DNA of 64,000 bases from Ichthyophis bannanicus (taxonomy: Eukaryota > Chordata > Amphibia > Gymnophiona > Ichthyophiidae), in assembly GCA_033557465.1 (NCBI GenBank), contig CM066033.1, positions 385,647,289 to 385,711,288 on the forward strand. The letters run 5' to 3'. A model generated the notes under the pieces. It did no database searches and was not told the origin of the DNA. It worked only from the letters and a program-made list of their open reading frames with translations. A program made the position numbers and the translations under genes. Shown in pieces: positions 22,649-32,252 of this stretch (positions are counted from its first letter, which is position 1; every line of letters starts with the position of its first letter).

Positions 22649-24479
22649 TGGTTTTCCAACATTTTCTCAATCTGAAAAAGAAAAATGTAGGGACTAATAC
22701 TTTTTTTTTTTCTTTTACAGCGGCCTTAAAATTTAGGAGCTGGATAAAACTGGAATACTCACGATTCTGCTTGTCTTTTGGTTTTCTGTAAGGTGCCGTC
22801 TGTTGATTAGGCTGGTTATCTTGTTTTGTAGCATCTTCTTGGTCTAAAATAAAAAAGATTAAAGGTTGAGGCTGTCCTCTGAGACACATTATAAAGAGCA
22901 TAGCTGCTGGAAAATTAAAAACCACCGGACATACTTTTTAACATTCTTTGTTGCCTTCTTTTTGTAAAAGAGTTTATTTGCAACCCCCTTTTTCTGCTCC
23001 TATTTTTTTTAAAGACAATCATAAGAGACAGAAACATTACATAGCCAACAGTATTTTTAAAAAGTAAGGCACATATCTACTCACCATGTCTGAAGAGGAG
23101 TTGCAAGCTGTAGAGAGACTATGTGATCTTTTCTGGCTGCTGAAATGTACTGGATCTCATAATCTTATCATACGACCTGGCTATTTCACAATGCCTCTTT
23201 TTTCGCAGACAGTACATTGTAATAGATGCTATATATTGTGTATGTGACTAATACACATTCCCCTCCATTTCCCAGACAACTTAAGGGAATTTTAGTTCTA
23301 CAACAGAGCTCTGCACATTCTTATCTTATGGCCTATTGTTTAGGACACACCTAGATGCCCCATTTTTTTCCCAGACAACTCATTGTAGGTTTAATTAACT
23401 AAGCATTCCTAAAACACACCACACATAGGTTCAAAATGTTTTATTTCAAATAAAATGTTTTCATATTGTAATGTGCAAATAAATCATATCAAATTAACAA
23501 ATAAAAAATGGGTGGCTCCTTAACAAATAAAAAATAAAGGTATACATATAATTTTTGTTCATCTGTATGTTCAACTAATAGATTCTGGAAATACATACAT
23601 TTTCTTTCATTTTATGATCAACAATCATGGCAACATTTTTTAAAGAACGCTCTATAACAGTGATGGCTAACCTTTTTGAGCCCGAGTGCCCAAACTGCCG
23701 CACAAAACCAAAGAATTTCCTCAAAGTGCCAGCACGTCAATTAAACCTTAACAACAAGATTTTAGTATCTAAAAACTCTTTATAAAGTTGCCTGAACTAT
23801 GTAACATCATTTGTAAAGGTTGGAATCTTTGTATTGTCAGAGAATCAATTTGATTCACAATTCTTTGGTTTTCATTTCAATTTATTGGCAATTTATAATG
23901 TTTTAATGATTTCATTCAATTTAATGAATTTAGGAAGAATTTGATTCAGTTACACAATATATTTTAAATGTATTATTCACATAACATGTCAAATGTATCC
24001 TGAGTAAAAAAAAGATAAACTTCTTAAAACTGTTAACTGTGTCAGGACTCTGTGTGTATTCCCAAAGAATCTATACATGAAAAGAATTAATGTGATGTTT
24101 GTTGTTGCATGCATGCTGATAACTTGTCAAAGAGATATCTTTCTACCTTTTGTGCATTTTTTTTCAGTTGCAATTGCTCCAGCCACTTTCTTCTGGTTTC
24201 TTCATGTTTTCTGCTAACTCTCCATCATCTGCTGTCCATTTGTCCTTTCCTCTCTCTTCTAGTTTTTTTTTCCATTCTCTCTCTCTATATCCGCTTTAAC
24301 ATACTAATCTTTCTCCTTTTGCTCTTTCCTCATTCCTATTTCATCCACTCAAATTTTACCCCTCCATCCTCAATCCCCACGTACTCTCCCAATACCCGGC
24401 CAATTGTAGATTTTTTATCCCTCCCACACAAAATATTTTTCCCCTCTCCATTTTACTCTCCCAGCCCCATCCCATTCTA

Positions 24480-25130
24480 ATCCTACCCCAACATCAGCTC
24501 CCTTCTAGTTCCAGCCTCACCCAGCATCCATTCCCTTCTAGTCCCTGCATCAGCCCATTTCCAGTCCTAGCCCTCCATCAGCCCATTTCCAGTCCTAGCA
24601 ACCCCCAACCCAATACCAGTCCTAGCCCCCCCCATCAACCCACTTCCAGTCCTAACCCCATCAACCCATTTCCAGTCAGCCCCCCATAGCCCATTGCTAG
24701 TCCTAACCCCCTCCATCAGCCCACAGCCCATTACCAGTCCTAACCCCATCAGCCCACCTCAAGTCCTAACCCCTCCCTATCAGCCCATTTCCTGTCCTAG
24801 CCCCCCCCATAGCCCATTATCAGTCCTAACCCCCCCATAGCCCATTACCAGACAGCCCCCATCAGCCAACAGCCCATTACCAGTCTTAACCCCCCATAGC
24901 CCATTACCAGTTCTAACCCCATCAACCCACCTCAAGTCCTAACCCCTCCCCATTAGCCCATCAGAACGCCTAACCCCCCCCCCATAGCCCATCAGCACTC
25001 CTAACCCCCCCAGCCCATCAGCACTCCTAACCCCCCCCAGCCCCCCCATAGCCCATCAGCACTCCTAACCCCTCCCCCAGCCCATCAGCACTCCTAACTC
25101 CCTCAGCCCATCAGCAATCCTAACCCCAGC
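24480..25130. repeat. C-rich minisatellite of hAT element A
   Basis: Irregular tandem units of roughly 25-35 bp built on CCCATAGCCCATTACCAGTCC and TCAGCACTCCTAACCCC. The complementary motif (GGGCTGATGGGGGGACTGG-like) forms the minisatellite of hAT element B at 37080-37930. Confidence 0.85.
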
Positions 25131-25162
25131 CCAGCCCAGCCGAGGGAATTTTTTTTTTTTTA

Positions 25163-25560
25163 AAAGCTGTCTTCTCCCGCTGCCGGGGCCGCCGCGGCAG
25201 AATCGAGTGTGCCGCGGGGCCCCCCCTGCCCAGCACAGCCTGCCCTCCCCCTCTATCCGCTCTCTCGTCGCAGCTCACAGTGACACGCGCCGGCTTTCAG
25301 AGAGCGAGGGAAGAGTTTCTCCCTCGCTGCTCTGTTAAGGCCGCGGGGGCTGATGGGAAGTTCCCATCAGCCCCCACGGGCTTAACAGAGCCACGAAAGG
25401 GAAACTAATCCCTTCGCGCTCTGAAAGCCGGCGCGTGTCACTGTGAGCTGCGACGAGAGAGCGGATAGAGGGGGAGGGCAGGCTGTGCTGGGCAGGGGGG
25501 GCCCCGCGGCACACTCGATTCTGCCGCGGCGGCCCCGGCAGCGGGAGAAGACAGCTTTTT
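25163..25560. repeat. 400-bp near-perfect GC-rich palindrome
   Basis: AAAAGCTGTCTTCTCCCGCT at the left is mirrored by AGCGGGAGAAGACAGCTTTT at the right. The centre is GGGAAGTTCCC at about 25361. Arms include CCGCGGCAGAATCGAGTGTG and match almost base for base, so very stable cruciforms or RNA hairpins are expected. Confidence 0.9.
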
Positions 25561-25881
25561 TTTTTTTTAATTTTACTTGCGGACCTTCCCGCGTGCCAGC
25601 TGCAAGGCCTTCGCGTGCCACAGCTGGCACGCGTACCATAGGTTCGCCATCGCTGCTCTATAATCTCTGTCACAGATTAAACCTTCCATTAGTTCTATAT
25701 CGCCGTCTGCCACAGATTTAAGAAAAATATTGAGCAGTTGTTCTGGATTTCTACTGGTATTAAAATCTGAGTTCAAACAAAAAAATTCAAATTTTCATAA
25801 ACTAGGGCAGTTGCTTTCATTTTATGACCAACAATCATGACAACTTTTACAATAGGTCCTAGACACACCTTGTTACAAGTT

Positions 25882-26091
25882 TTATGGATTTTCTGTTGTA
25901 TTTTCTTGTGTCACACAATCATGATGTCTTTGCCCTGGAGCATGTATTACACAAGCTGCACAGTCTCTATGCATAACGTCCTGCCAGCATTTCCTGATAA
26001 TACAGCCCACCATTGCTTGTATAGCAGATTTCAATGTGTTTATTTCATCAGGTTTTGTGTAGTCCTTTTGATATGTACAGAGAAAGCACAA
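25882..26091 (-). pseudogene. Cys/His-rich Polinton ORF, right arm copy
   Basis: A 69-residue counterpart of the left-arm frame at 16262-16501, with an internal in-frame difference of ten codons near its start and the same Cys/His motif conserved. Survival of the motif in both arms reflects recent common origin rather than selection. Its function is not recognised. Confidence 0.55.
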
Positions 26092-26514
26092 ACATTTGAA
26101 CTCAGGTCTCTCTCTCTCTCTGAATTTCAGTCTGAACTTACACTGTGTTTGTCAGAATATTTCTCTCTAACCATGAGCTCTTAAAAGCAAAATTCTATCA
26201 CATGGACAGCACTGGTTTCTCTAACAAAAGATGTGTTAATTGAGGTTTAACATTTGTAAAGAAAACAAGAGTTACTTACCTGTAACGGAGTTCTCCGTGG
26301 ACAGCAGGATAAGTCAGCCACACCTGGTGACATCATCCGACGGCGCCATGACGGAAGTGCTCTCTAGCTCAGAAGCTTCTGAGCATGTGTGAGGTGGTCC
26401 CACCTCCTCGGCCCGCCCCTAGCCCGGTCAGTGAGTGACTAGCTGTACCCCTGCGGCTAGGGAGCGGGCTGCGCAGGCCACCCTCATGCAGGGGAGGTGG
26501 GTGGGATCGTGTGG

Positions 26515-26610
26515 CTGACTTATCCTGCTGTCCACGGAGAACTCCATTACAGGTAAGTAACTCTGTTTTCTCCTAGGATAAGCAGGATGTGTCAACCACA
26601 CCTGATGTTT
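26515..26610. repeat. DIRS internal complementary region (circle-junction copy)
   Basis: It reads through the complement of the left terminus (GAACTCCATTACAGGTAAGT), then CTGTTTTC (26563-26570), then TCCTAGGATAAGCAGGATGT, which is the complement of the right terminus. This is the sequence expected if the two ends were joined in a circle, as in the DIRS replication model. Single-base differences distinguish it from the present ends. Confidence 0.88.
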
Positions 26611-26915
26611 CCCAAGCTATGTGTTGAACGCTGTGGAAAATGAGGGGGGCATGCGACAGAACAATAATACAGCTGTTTAGTGAACACAACTGATGGAGGC
26701 ATGCGAAAGAACAATAATACAAGTGTTTATTGTGCAACACAACTGGCATACAGAGTAAGTGCAAAACTCTTAGGCAACCTGCCATGAGGTAGATTAACGT
26801 CAACCGTGCAAACATGCAATGAGGTAGAATACATCAACTGTGCAAATCCAACAAACAGTGCAAAAACATCAACTGTGCAACTAGCAGAGTACAAGTATGT
26901 ATGAGCCTACATGCT

Positions 26916-28018
26916 CAGCACCGGGACAGAGATATCTGAGTAGCTGTCCCGTCAGGGTTGGGGCTGGTTGACTGGTCCGGCAGGGTCTGAACCATCGTGG
27001 GCACTGAGACCGCAGACAGAACTGCTCGGCCAAAGGAGCTGTCGGCCTCTGCATGGAGGTCCAGGCAGTAGTGCTTTTGGAAGGTGAGTTGAGAGGACTA
27101 GGTGGCGGCTTTGCCGATCTCGCTCACTGGGACCTCCTGTGCGCTGGCGAGAGAGGTGGCTAGTGCGCGGAGCTGGTGTGCACTCGCCTTGTTCGCTGGG
27201 AGGGCGCCCGCCTTTTTCAGGCAGTAGGCAACGCAGTCGGATATCCAATGGGAGAGTGTGCGCTTGGTGATGGGTCGCCCTGGTCTGTTAGGGTCAAATG
27301 ACACGAAGAGCTGGGTCCCCCGTTGAACGGCGGACGTCCTGTCGATGTAGATGCGTAGGGCTCGGACGCAATCCAGTGAGTGAAGACGCTGCTCCTCGGG
27401 CGAGGAGTGAGGAGCTGGGAAGAAGGAGGGAAGCTCCACAGACTGGTTGACGTGAAAGGCAGAGGCAACCTTAGGTACAAACTTAGGGTGGGTCCGGAGG
27501 TATGCCCTGTTATGGTAGATCTTAGTGTACGGAGGGTGAGCCACTAGGGCCTGTAGTTCGCTAACCCTCCATGCTGACGTGATGGTGATGAGGAAGAGTG
27601 TTTTCCAGGACAGGTATTTTCCTCCCGCCGTGGGCAGGGGCTCAAATGGCTCCTGCGTTAGCTGCTGCAGGACAACATTGAGGTCCCAAGAAGGTACTGG
27701 TTTCCTAACAGGGGGTTGCAGGTTCCTGAGGCCTCTCATGAAGCGCGTCACAATGGGAAGGGCGGCGATGGAGCCCGTGGCTGAGTTGCTTCGAAGTTCG
27801 TGCAGAGACGCAATGGCTGCGAGGTGTACCTTGATGGACTGCGGTTTCAGGCCAAGGTTGAAGAGAAAAGAGAGGTTCTGCAGGACTGTGGGAACGGGGC
27901 AAGAGGCTGGTCGGACTCCTTGGCCTGTGCACCATATACTGAAACGTTTCCACTTATGGCTGTATGACTTTCTAGTGGACGGTCTCCTGGACGCCAGGAC
28001 AATCTGCTGCACCTCCAT
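26916..28018 (-). pseudogene. DIRS tyrosine recombinase (nonsense mutation before the catalytic Tyr)
   Basis: Starting at the Met codon 28016-28018, the frame shows the recombinase core: TRKSYSHKW near the N terminus, the first catalytic Arg in SAWRVSELQAL and the H-x2-R box in ASAHQLRALATS. It is closed by TAG at 27098-27100. The conserved tyrosine context HYCLDL lies ten codons downstream in the same phase (Tyr codon 27068-27070), and the next stop is at 26916-26918. The enzyme would cut and join circular cDNA into the genome. This copy lacks the nucleophile because of a single stop. The length and order match DIRS elements. Confidence 0.88.
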
Positions 28019-28140
28019 GGTTAGGTGGAGGTTATGGAGGTTTACCCTTTCAGCCTCCAGGCTGTCAAGGCAAGAGTCTGGAGGTTGGGATGCCAGGTCT
28101 TGCCATCGTTCTGGGTGAGCAGGTCTGGTCGCATTGGTAA

Positions 28141-30069
28141 TCAAATGGGTGGCTCTTGGGAGAGCTGCAGCAGCAGGGAGAACCACATCTGTCGTGGCCA
28201 GTAGGGCGCAATCAGAATGATGTGTGCCTTGATGCTGATGCGCTGTATCGTGGCTGTCAAGAGAGGGGTTGGAGGGAAGGCGTATGCCAATTCCCAATCC
28301 CCCCAGGGTACGGCGAACGCATCCGAATCCACTCTCTGGAGCGACGGGCGTTTGGAGCAGAACAGTGGGCATCTTGTGTTGACCTCGGTCGCAAAGAGGT
28401 CGATTTGGGGAGTTCCCCAGTGTTGGAAGATGTTCCCCGCCACCTCCTCGTGAAGCGTCCACTCGTGGGGTTGGAGCTGCCTGCTCAGTCTGTCCGCTAA
28501 GGCGTTCTGGTCCCCGGGGAGGTAAGTCGCCTGTAGAAAGCAGTTGTTGGCTAGCGCTAAGGACCAGGTCTCGAGGGCCTCCTTGCATAGAGGGCGTGAT
28601 CCTGTGCCCCCTTGTTTGTTGATGTAGAACATGGTCACCTGGTTGTCTGTCTGTATCAAGACTGACTTCTCTGCCAGGTGAGGCATGAACGTCTGGAGGG
28701 CATACCTGACCGCCCGGAGCTCGAACGTTGATGTGGAGGGATTGTTCTGCTCTGGTCCAGGCTCCTTGCGTGCTGAGATGCAACAGGTGGGCTCCCCACC
28801 CCGTGGAGGAGGCATCCATGGTCAGGATGAGCTGATAGCTGCGGGGTTGTAGATCCTTGCCTACTGTGAGGTTGGCTGGTTCCGTCCACCAACGCAGGCT
28901 CTGGACAACCTTGGTTCTGGTCGGGATGCGGGTGGTGAGTGGTTGAGAAAATTGTTTCCAGTGTGTTTGAAGGTGCCACTGGAGGGTGCGCATGTGCAGT
29001 CTGGCCAATGGCAGGACCGAGGTCATCGCCGCCATGTGACCCAGAAGGCGCAGGATGTCGTGGGCCATGGTCTGCTTTGCTGCTGATACCTTCTTGGCAA
29101 GGTGAATGATGACCTTCATCTGGTGCTCGGGAAGGAAGGCCTTGGAGGCACCGGTGTCGATTATCGCCACGATGAATTCTGTACGTTGAGTGGGTTCCAA
29201 CCGGGACTTCTCCTTGTTGAGAAGGAAGCCCAGTCTGGTTAGTAGGTCTGTTGTCTCGTGCACTGCTCTCCTGAGCTCGGGAGCAGAGGGCGCCGACAGC
29301 AGCCAGTCGTCCAGGTAGGGAAAGATGATGACGCCTTGTCTGCGTAGGTGTGCAGCGGCCACTGCTACACACTTCGTGAAGACTATGGGTGCTGGGGAGA
29401 GCCCGAATGGAAGGACATGATATTGGTAGTGGCATCCCAGTGCTATGAACATCAGGAATTGCCTGTGGGAGGCGTGGACTGGAATGTGAGAGTAAGCGTC
29501 TTGCAAGTCCAGAGTAGCCATCCAGTCCCCCGCTCTGATGAGGGGAAGAATGGAGTTTAGCGAGTACATCCGGAACTACTTCTTTGTGATGAAGTTGTTC
29601 AGCTTGCGGAGGTCCAGAATAGGGCAGAGGCCCCCGGACTGCTTGGGGATAAGGAAGTACTGGGAGTAGAAGCCAGTGTTGATTTCGCTGGGGGGGGGAC
29701 CTGTTCTATCGTCTGGGTCAGGAGAAGTTGCTGCAGAAGGCCCGAAAGTGGAGTTTCCAGATGCAGCGGAGGCTTGCTGGTGGGTTGTGTGCACTGCCAC
29801 GGTGGGGAGGAGAAGCGTAAGCGGTAGCCCGACTGGATAATCTGGATGACCCACTTGTTCGTGGTGATTTCCTGCCATGCCGACAGGAAATTGGACAAGC
29901 GACCCCCCACCGGCAGAGCTGCCGAAACACTCAGCGCAGGGTCCAGCCAAGTTGAGTTGTCAGAAGGAGGATGTGTTCTTACCAGACTGCTGAGGGTTCG
30001 CCTGTTTCTGTTTGCGCCCCCTCGGTTGCTGTCTCTGAAAGGACGATTTATTGTAGGTCTGCTTGCCAC
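28141..30069 (-). pseudogene. DIRS reverse transcriptase / RNase H polyprotein
   Basis: The frame opens at 30069, overlapping the end of the gag frame by 22 bp. It shows the DIRS N-terminal signature VGGRLSNF and the RT motifs LDLQDAYSHIP and the catalytic YLDD (in FPYLDDWLL). RNase H follows with ELRAVRYAL, QTDNQ and a terminal DRLSR box. Lesions are visible. A run of nine C (29690-29698) shifts the frame before the FYSQYFLIPK stretch. A TAG at 29576-29578 interrupts RT. Loss of about 2 nt near 28725 puts RNase H in another frame (28141-28815), which ends at a stop. The 823-residue frame 27098-29569 is thus a chimera of real RT, out-of-frame RNase H and real recombinase. Confidence 0.88.
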
Positions 30070-32252
30070 TGTCGATTGGAGCCGTAGTATCTCTTGGAAG
30101 AGGAAAAGAGCTTGCGGTAGTAGCTCCCTTTCTGTGACCAGGAGGGGCGTTCGAGTCCGTCTGCCGCTAGTGTTTTCAAAGTGGTGCAGTCCTCTTTTAG
30201 ACCGTTCACTGTATCTGCGACCTTGTCTCCAAACAGGGAGTCTCCCAGGCAGGGCGCGTCAGCAATCCTGTCATGGGTGTTGTCCGATAACCCGGACGCA
30301 CGGAGCCATGCCCACCGGCGGGCCGAAATGGCCGTGCCTGCTGTCCGGATGGCAGTGTCAAAAGCATCAAAGGCTGTGCTCATCAGGTGCTTGGTACATT
30401 CGGCCAGCTCTTGTAGTGTGGCTGAAGCTGCTGGCTGTGATTCCTTGGGAAGAATATGCAGCTGGCCTTTGAGATCTGCCAGGAGGGCGTCTTGGAATAA
30501 GACATGCTGGAACTGATGTGCTGATATCTTGGCACCGAGCATCACCCCTTGAAACACCTTCCTCCCCATGTCGTCGAGGAGCTTGGGGTCTTGGCCTGGT
30601 GGGTGGTTAGCCTGCTTACGTGAAGATTTAGTTCTTTTGAGTGCCGAAGCCACCACAATGGACTGGTGGGGCAGCTGAGACTTGTCAAATCCTGGTGCCA
30701 TGTGGAGGAGGTATTTGCTGTCTAGTCGTCTGGCGCAGGCCTGACCAGAGGCAGGGGACTGCCAGAGGGTAGACTGCTTGTCTTTCAGTTTCCGGTGGAG
30801 GGGTAGAGCCAGAGCTGGTTTAGGGCCGTTGAGGTATTTCATGACCTCCGGATCCTTCTCGTCGGAGGCTTCCTCAGTGGTAAGACCCAGCCTGGCCACT
30901 ACCTTCCTCAGGAATTTGGGGTAGGTAAGGTCTTCAGGAACCTGTGTAGGTGGCTCCTCCGGTTCATTTGGTGTAGTCTTGGAAGAGGGTGAATCTGGCC
31001 CCACCCCCTCTACGTCGCTCCCTCCTGAGTCTAGGCCATGCACTGGAGAAGGACTCCGCGCTCTGGGAGGTGTTTGATCTGGTGACGGCGGGGAGAGGGA
31101 CCTTTCAAGGCTAGGCAGGGTTACTGCTGGTGGTGGCATGTCCATAGAGGCTACTCGCTCGTGGTCCAGACGCGGAGGTGCTGTTTGATCCACAAGGCGA
31201 GTCAGCAATTGCAGGATGGTTGCAGAGGTGCTGGATTCTGCAGAATGGCTGCTCCTGTGCCCTCTGCTTGAGTGAGAACTGGATCGCCTGCTCTTCTTGC
31301 GGCCGCGGGAAGAGCCGCTGTCAGCACTCCTCCCGCTAGAATGGGAACGTCTGTCCCTGTGGCTCCTGTGTCTATTTGCAGCATCTGTACTGTGCCTCTT
31401 GTTCCTCCTAGGACAAGCAGGGCTCCTGTGGCCATCTGCAGCATCTGTACTGTGCCTCTTGTTCCTCCTAGGACAAGCAGGGCTCCTGTGGCCATCTGCA
31501 GCATCTGTACTGTGCCTCTTGTTCCTCCTAGGACAAGCAGGGTTCCTGTGGCCATCTGCAGTATCTGTACTGTGCCTCTTGTGTCCGTGGGTACTGTTGC
31601 CGCTGTTCCCGTGCCCGATAGGAGGCTTCCCGGCTGTCAGAGCGGCATTTATGATTGCTGCGCCGGTGATCTCCCTTGGCGCGGTGATCTCCTTCGGCGC
31701 GGGCTCCCATAGCACTGGTTCGAGGGGAGGGCTGTCGGCGCGGTTGGAGGACCCGCTCTGACCAATCAGGGCAGAGTGGGAGTGTCTGGAGGCGGAGCCC
31801 GGTGGGGCCACGTGGGCGGCGCCATCTTGGCTGGAGGCATGGGAGCTGCATGGCAGAGGGGAAAGGCCCGAGGAGCTGTAAGCTGTCGGGGGGCTTACCC
31901 TGTGCACCATGGAAGCAGCGGGGGAGGTCGGCTCTTCCGTAGAGGGTGACGCGATGAACCCCCAGCAAGAGCGATCTGGAACGGCTTTAAGAGGTGCATT
32001 CCCTGTCGCTGACCTGTGCCGCTCCGAGATCCCGGCTTGAGCAGGAGAAGTTTGCGCTGATTCAGATGAAGCCAGAAAGTCTTTTAGAAAGTGGTCCCTG
32101 TATTTCCTTGCCCTGGGAGACATACGAGCGCAGCTGGAACAGCCCCCAACCTCATGAGACGCTCCGAGGCATCTCAGGCAACGCTGGTGAGTGTCTGTAA
32201 TGTTCATTTTGCGATTGCATTGCAGGCATTTTTTAAACCCTGGTTTGGACAT
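30048..32252 (-). CDS. DIRS gag-like ORF1, apparently intact (734 aa)
   Basis: The largest uninterrupted frame of the DIRS element. The N terminus has paired Cys (KKCLQCNRKM...RCLRCLG), a zinc-finger-like motif usual at the start of vertebrate DIRS gag. The middle is Ser/Arg/Pro-rich and contains a 20-residue tandem repeat (RHSTDAADGHRSPACPRRNK), encoded by 60-bp units at about 31381-31600. The C-terminal third is helical-looking with a conserved LDDMGRKVFQGVMLGAKISA stretch. The protein probably packages the element RNA. Start codon context: the ATG follows a short leader after the right terminal repeat. It is the only reading frame in the element without an evident lesion; expression is unknown. 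Confidence 0.85.
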   Translation of the reverse strand: MSKPGFKKCLQCNRKMNITDTHQRCLRCLGASHEVGGCSSCARMSPRARKYRDHFLKDFLASSESAQTSPAQAGISERHRSATGNAPLKAVPDRSCWGFIASPSTEEPTSPAASMVHRVSPPTAYSSSGLSPLPCSSHASSQDGAAHVAPPGSASRHSHSALIGQSGSSNRADSPPLEPVLWEPAPKEITAPREITGAAIINAALTAGKPPIGHGNSGNSTHGHKRHSTDTADGHRNPACPRRNKRHSTDAADGHRSPACPRRNKRHSTDAADGHRSPACPRRNKRHSTDAANRHRSHRDRRSHSSGRSADSGSSRGRKKSRRSSSHSSRGHRSSHSAESSTSATILQLLTRLVDQTAPPRLDHERVASMDMPPPAVTLPSLERSLSPPSPDQTPPRARSPSPVHGLDSGGSDVEGVGPDSPSSKTTPNEPEEPPTQVPEDLTYPKFLRKVVARLGLTTEEASDEKDPEVMKYLNGPKPALALPLHRKLKDKQSTLWQSPASGQACARRLDSKYLLHMAPGFDKSQLPHQSIVVASALKRTKSSRKQANHPPGQDPKLLDDMGRKVFQGVMLGAKISAHQFQHVLFQDALLADLKGQLHILPKESQPAASATLQELAECTKHLMSTAFDAFDTAIRTAGTAISARRWAWLRASGLSDNTHDRIADAPCLGDSLFGDKVADTVNGLKEDCTTLKTLAADGLERPSWSQKGSYYRKLFSSSKRYYGSNRQWQADLQ
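31381..31600. repeat. 60-bp tandem repeat inside DIRS gag, carrying a terminal-repeat word
   Basis: Three near-identical 60-bp units and a fourth divergent one. Each of the first three contains CTCCTAGGACAAGCAGG (31405-31421, 31465-31481, 31525-31541), identical over 17 bp to the complement of the DIRS right terminus at about 32441-32457. Confidence 0.93.

Larger units (their letters stand above)
23658..25655. mobile_element. Non-autonomous hAT element A with GC-rich palindrome
   Basis: Ends CAGTGATGGCTAACC and GGTTCGCCATCGCTG form short imperfect TIRs, flanked by a perfect 8-bp duplication CTCTATAA (23650-23657 and 25656-25663). The empty site is preserved in the left Polinton arm near 16725-16735. 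The interior has no transposase. It has A/T-rich sequence to 24480, a C-rich minisatellite at 24480-25130 and a 400-bp palindrome at 25163-25560. Confidence 0.88.

Noticed and set aside
24109..24480. 123-codon frame in hAT element A as a transposase remnant
   Set aside because: Low-complexity Phe/Leu/Ser composition from pyrimidine-rich DNA, without any hAT catalytic or dimerisation motif.
27098..29569. A single intact 823-residue DIRS protein
   Set aside because: The middle third reads RNase H sequence in the wrong frame (the real RNase H is in the frame 28141-28815), so the long frame is a chance fusion of RT and recombinase through out-of-frame sequence.
30181..30516. Plus-strand frames across the DIRS element (for example 29846-30472, 31272-31761)
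   Set aside because: They are antisense shadows of the gag and pol frames.
31381..31600. CRISPR-like or satellite array
   Set aside because: These are in-frame 60-bp coding repeats within DIRS gag, without spacers.
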